Made by a program: the position numbers and the translations under genes
The notes under the pieces: model-generated
The model's database searches: none
Seen by the model: the letters and a program-made list of their open reading frames with translations, nothing else
What the model was told of the DNA's origin: nothing
Assembly (NCBI RefSeq): GCF_000341145.1
Contig: NZ_ANBE01000039.1
Location: forward strand, 1-36,702
Reading direction: 5' to 3'
Length of the DNA stretch: 36,702 bases
Source of the DNA: Nocardiopsis xinjiangensis YIM 90004
GTDB taxonomy: Bacteria > Actinomycetota > Actinomycetes > Streptosporangiales > Streptosporangiaceae
Shown: positions 33,761-36,702 of the stretch, piece after piece
Numbering within the stretch: position 1 is the first letter of the stretch
How the letters are laid out: every line of letters begins with the position of its first letter

Positions 33761-34202
33761 GGCCGCCCGGGTCCTCTCCCCTCCACCGGCCCCGGTGCGT
33801 GTGGGCCTGTCCCGAACGGGCGGGGGCCTTCCGGGGGAAGGCGGTCGGTGAGCCAGGCGTCCAGAGTCGGAGCAGATCCGCCCGCCCCCGGCCCCGGCCG
33901 CGGGTGAGCAACTCCTCGCAGCGGTCCCGCCCCAGGCCCGGCGTGCGTGTTCCCTGGCCCTGACCGCGTCAGGGCGGTGAGGTCGGGGCCCGCAGCCTCC
34001 CCGCGGTCGTCGCGGACCTGCAGGGGCCGAGAACGTCGAACCGCACTCGTCCATGATGACCGATGCGCGACCTTCTCTCGGCGGCCAGTAAAGTTCGCTC
34101 AGGACCCCAGGGTCCGACACCAGCGAGTCCGCCGGCGGGGCCGGTGTCCCCGAGCGTGCGACGCCACCCCACCAGGCCCCCGAGAGCCCAGCAGGAGCCC
34201 CA
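33761..34202. other. Intergenic region after the ABC exporter
   Basis: 442 nt with no credible gene. It contains a small hairpin GCCTTCC-GGG-GGAAGGC (33826-33842) and the terminator-like hairpin listed separately. Confidence 0.5.
33957..33975 (+). terminator. Hairpin, possible terminator of the exporter operon
   Basis: Perfect 7-bp stem GCCCTGA / TCAGGGC with a CCGCG loop, 197 nt after the permease stop; distance makes its role uncertain. Confidence 0.4.
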
Positions 34203-34820
34203 TTGTTCCCGGTCCTCCCCTTCACCCGGATCCCCGCGCCGCGTCAGGTGCGTCGAGTCTCCGCCGCCACGCGTGTGGGCGCGGTGGCGGCGGGTGCGGC
34301 CGTGGCCGCCACCACCGGCTGCGGGATGTTCACCCCCGGGTTGAGCGGGGAGATGCCCGACGACATCACCGTCACCAGTCCCTTGATGCAGGAGGGCCGG
34401 CCACTGCCGGAGGTCTACACGTGCGAGGGCGTGGAGAGCGAGGAGGGCGAGGAGATCTCCGGGGTATCGCCTCCGCTGAACTGGTCGGGGATGCCCGAGG
34501 ACGCCGGGTCGACGGCGCTGGTGGTCGACGACCCCAGTGAGGCGACGGTCTTCTGGGTGGTCCACAACCTCGATCCCCAGCTCGTGGAACTGCGCCAGAA
34601 CACGGTACCCACCGACGCCAAGCAGGCCGAGAACAGCGCCGGCGCGGCCGAGTACACTGCACCGTGCCCCGATGAGGACGCCTTCTACGAATACCGCTTC
34701 ACGGTCTACGCCTTGAACGAGGGCCTCGATCTTCCCGACGGGGCCCCCTTGGAGACCACGTTGGAGGCCATCTCCGAGCGTGCCGTCGCGCGAGGCACCC
34801 TGGTCGCCGAGAGCGAATAG
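34203..34820 (+). CDS. PEBP-family (YbhB/YbcL) lipoprotein
   Basis: 205 residues. An Arg-containing N-terminus and short hydrophobic stretch end in a lipobox, AATTGCGMF (Cys40), so it should be lipid-anchored on the outer face of the membrane. The rest is a phosphatidylethanolamine-binding-protein fold: ITVTSPLMQEGRPLPEVYTC, SPPLNWSGMPED, LVVDDPSEATVFWVVHNL, then YEYRFTVYALNEGLDLPDGA. Compared with cytoplasmic YbhB the usual HW of the ligand pocket reads VHN. Ligand unknown. TTG 34203-34205 is used because AGGAG lies 5 nt upstream and no ATG or GTG fits. Confidence 0.88.
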   Translation: MFPVLPFTRIPAPRQVRRVSAATRVGAVAAGAAVAATTGCGMFTPGLSGEMPDDITVTSPLMQEGRPLPEVYTCEGVESEEGEEISGVSPPLNWSGMPEDAGSTALVVDDPSEATVFWVVHNLDPQLVELRQNTVPTDAKQAENSAGAAEYTAPCPDEDAFYEYRFTVYALNEGLDLPDGAPLETTLEAISERAVARGTLVAESE

Positions 34821-35146
34821 CGGTCTCCGCATGCCCGTGGAACAGCTCACCGGACACAGTGGTGGTATGCGTTCAGTAAGCTCTCGACGCCCTCTGCACA
34901 CGGAGCACCACAACACATACAGTGGGGTCGTGCCCCTCGCCCCATTTCAGATGACCGTTTCCCGTCCAGTCACCGCGCGGCACCCTGACCTGGAACCGCG
35001 ATGGATCCCCGACGTCTCCCCAGCCGGCCGGCAGGGGGTCCATGGACAGGCCGGCCCGCGCGGCCGCTGTCCCGTGGTCGGACACCCGGTGTCCGTCCCA
35101 GGAACGTCGCGGGTGCGGCAGACCTCCCCAAGGTAGTGCGTACACC
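34821..35146. other. Intergenic region upstream of the repeat-tail membrane protein
   Basis: 326 nt, no credible gene. It contains the promoter candidate at 34895-34923. Confidence 0.5.
34895..34923 (+). promoter_or_regulatory. Candidate sigma-70-type promoter
   Basis: TGCACA (34895-34900) and TACAGT (34918-34923), exactly 17 nt apart, pointing toward the membrane-protein gene 220 nt downstream. Confidence 0.45.
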
Positions 35147-36702
35147 ATGACCGTCACCGTCATCAGCATCATCGCCGTCATCGTCGTGCTCGCCGTGCTC
35201 CTGCTCCTGCTCCTGGGCATGCGGGCGTTGAACCCGAGTCGCACGGACGCCCACGAGGACTTCGACGACGAGTACGACGGCGTCGAGGACGACCCCGGAC
35301 GCGAGGAGGAGGCCCCCCGCGGGCGCGAACGCCGTCCGCGCAGGGAGATCGGCAAACCGGGACTCCTGAAGCGGCGCCGGGTCGACTGGGATGACGACGA
35401 GGACGGCCTGTCGGACAACGACTTCTGGTCGTCTCTGAACGAGGAGGGGCCGGCCCAACGCCCGGCCCAGGGGCGCGACCACGGCTACGGCGACGGTGAC
35501 GACGGCTACGACGACGTGTACGGCGACCACGGCTACGACGACGGCCCCTACGAGTACGAGTACGAGTACGACGACCAGCAGGGGCCCCACACGCCCGCGT
35601 CCGGCACGGACCTGCGGCAGGATCGGGGCGGGGACGTGGATCGCTCCGCCTCCGTCCCCGGACCACAGACCAACATGATGGCGCTGGCGGACCTGGGCCA
35701 GGAGAGCGGCCCGCAACAGAGCCACGCTCCGACCGCCGACACCGACCAGGGCCCTACGCACGCCGAGCCCGCGCGGCCCGACCCCTCCCGTCCCGAGCAG
35801 ACCTCGCTCCCCTCGGCCCAGGAGACACGCGGGCTGCCGGCCGCGGGCCCACTCGGTGAGGACAACGACCCGCTCGGTTCCGGCTCCTGGCCATCGGGCC
35901 CCTCGGCTCTGCCGCCGCGTTCGGAGGAGGCCCCGGGCGGCCCGCTGAGCAACCCCTCGAGCGTTCCCGGTTCGCCCTATTCCGGGACTACCGGTGACGG
36001 ACTGAGCGGCACGCCCTCCCCGTACGGGGCGCCTTTCGACGGCGGCCGCTCATCCTCCGACCCGGGAACGGACGGTTCCTACGACACGGGCTCCTCCTAC
36101 GACAGTGGTACCCATGCCCGCCCCGAGCACGGTGACGGCACACGCCCCTCCCCGGATCCTTTGGACCCGAGCTTCCGGCCCGCTCCGAGCAACCCGGGTT
36201 CGGACGTGACGTCCCCGATCTGGTCGAGCATGGACACCGGTGCACACCAGCACCCCGACCCGTCGGTCCTGCGCGCTCCGGAGCCTCCTGCCCCCGGCGG
36301 CCCCTCCTCGCCGGGTGCCCCCACCGCCCCGGAGGCACCGTCCCCGTACGGCGGCCCCGGGGCGGCACAGCCCGGTACGGCCGACCCGCTCGGCGGTTAC
36401 GGCGCACCGTTCGGGCAGGGCGGCCCCACGGAACCGGTGCAGCGCTCGCCGTTCGACAGCGGCACCCACGCCCGCCCCGACCAGGGGCAGACCCCGCTGT
36501 GGGGCGACTCGAACGACACGGGCGCATACGCCCGGCCCCCGCAGGGGGAGGCCCCCTCGTGGGGCAACCCGAACGGCACAGGCACCCACAACCGTCCACA
36601 GGGGACGGACTGGGGCGACTCGAACGACACGGGCGCGTACGCCCGACCTCCGCAGGGGGAGGCCCCCTCGTGGGGCAACCCGAACGGCACAGGCACCCAC
36701 AA
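35147..36702 (+). CDS. Single-pass membrane protein with long low-complexity repeat tail (partial, runs off window end)
   Basis: ATG 35147 opens a frame that stays open to the window edge (518 codons and counting). Residues 2-26 are a strongly hydrophobic helix (VISIIAVIVVLAVLLLLLLG). Then follow a charged Asp/Glu/Arg region with a short conserved-looking segment (GKPGLLKRRRVDWDDDEDGL, SDNDFWSSL), a Gly/Tyr/Asp stretch with three TACGAG repeats, and a Pro/Ser/Gly-rich tail. The tail ends in 37-residue tandem repeats. No enzyme domain is visible. The anchor and disordered tail suggest a scaffold or envelope protein facing the cytoplasm (positive charges follow the helix). No strong ribosome site precedes the ATG. 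Function unknown. Confidence 0.78.
   Translation, partial: MTVTVISIIAVIVVLAVLLLLLLGMRALNPSRTDAHEDFDDEYDGVEDDPGREEEAPRGRERRPRREIGKPGLLKRRRVDWDDDEDGLSDNDFWSSLNEEGPAQRPAQGRDHGYGDGDDGYDDVYGDHGYDDGPYEYEYEYDDQQGPHTPASGTDLRQDRGGDVDRSASVPGPQTNMMALADLGQESGPQQSHAPTADTDQGPTHAEPARPDPSRPEQTSLPSAQETRGLPAAGPLGEDNDPLGSGSWPSGPSALPPRSEEAPGGPLSNPSSVPGSPYSGTTGDGLSGTPSPYGAPFDGGRSSSDPGTDGSYDTGSSYDSGTHARPEHGDGTRPSPDPLDPSFRPAPSNPGSDVTSPIWSSMDTGAHQHPDPSVLRAPEPPAPGGPSSPGAPTAPEAPSPYGGPGAAQPGTADPLGGYGAPFGQGGPTEPVQRSPFDSGTHARPDQGQTPLWGDSNDTGAYARPPQGEAPSWGNPNGTGTHNRPQGTDWGDSNDTGAYARPPQGEAPSWGNPNGTGTH
36500..36702 (+). repeat. 111-bp coding tandem repeat, 1.8 copies visible
   Basis: Unit 1 (36500-36610) and the truncated unit 2 (36611-36702) are nearly identical in DNA. 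Each 37-residue unit is itself two related halves, WGDSNDTGAYARPPQGEAPS and WGNPNGTGTHNRPQGTD. Weaker relatives (GTHARPDQGQ, GTHARPEHGD) lie upstream. More copies probably follow beyond the window. Confidence 0.9.

Noticed and set aside
33708-34225. Possible gene on the minus strand between the exporter and the PEBP lipoprotein
   Set aside because: Arg/Gly/Pro-rich frames only, no start with ribosome site and no recognisable motif.

Overview
This is a very GC-rich actinomycete chromosome segment. A member of the Nocardiopsaceae (Nocardiopsis or close kin) fits best. The evidence is the actinobacteria-only families present (SepH, DUF3159, DUF3710, DUF4193, DUF4235, a ferrochelatase with C-terminal cysteines), the strong G/C third-position bias, GTG and TTG starts, and a serpin of the kind known from the related Thermobifida. 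I see no rRNA, tRNA, CRISPR array, insertion sequence or phage gene. The window looks like core chromosome with local losses and insertions.

Layout. 1-4.5 kb (minus strand): the start of a Ser/Thr protein kinase, aconitase acnA with a regulatory-looking upstream region, and an LLM-class flavin/F420 oxidoreductase. 4.8-5.9 kb: a secreted LPXTG-anchored protein behind an AT-rich promoter island. 6.1-13.2 kb: a conserved actinobacterial block (TRAM-domain RNA methyltransferase, two TrkA proteins, DUF3159, DUF3710, dut). It is interrupted by an intracellular-type serpin and by the remains of a PIG-L deacetylase gene. 13.3-16.9 kb: a compact valyl-tRNA synthetase read from an apparently leaderless promoter, DUF4235, and the zinc-ribbon protein DUF4193. 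17.4-19.6 kb: a CutRS-like two-component system. 19.9-25.9 kb: a 54-residue conserved-looking protein, an inositol monophosphatase family enzyme, an S9 peptidase, ferrochelatase, and a sugar-lactone oxidase. 26.0-33.8 kb: a membrane protein of unknown role, the cell-division regulator SepH, a YdbS/YdbT-like PH-domain membrane pair, and a DrrAB-type ABC exporter. 34.2-36.7 kb: a PEBP-family lipoprotein, then a single-pass membrane protein with a repeat-rich tail that runs off the window.

The most unusual region is the two-component operon, which carries two possible expression switches. Ahead of the response regulator is a roughly 230-nt structured leader. It holds a duplicated hairpin (identical 10-nt loop core in both copies), and the second copy is followed by a T-tract, giving an intrinsic terminator just before the gene. 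Between regulator and kinase is a run of 19 G on the coding strand. It separates a translationally coupled GTG start (GTGA overlap with the regulator stop) from the kinase body and puts the two out of frame; 17 or 20 G would join them. This could be phase variation or an assembly miscount. It needs raw-read checking, but it is the first thing to look at here.

Most convergent gene pairs are separated by long perfect GC-rich hairpins, listed as terminators. Start codons were chosen from Shine-Dalgarno spacing, overlap with the preceding gene, or a -10 hexamer placed 6-8 nt before the start. Uncertain starts are noted per gene.
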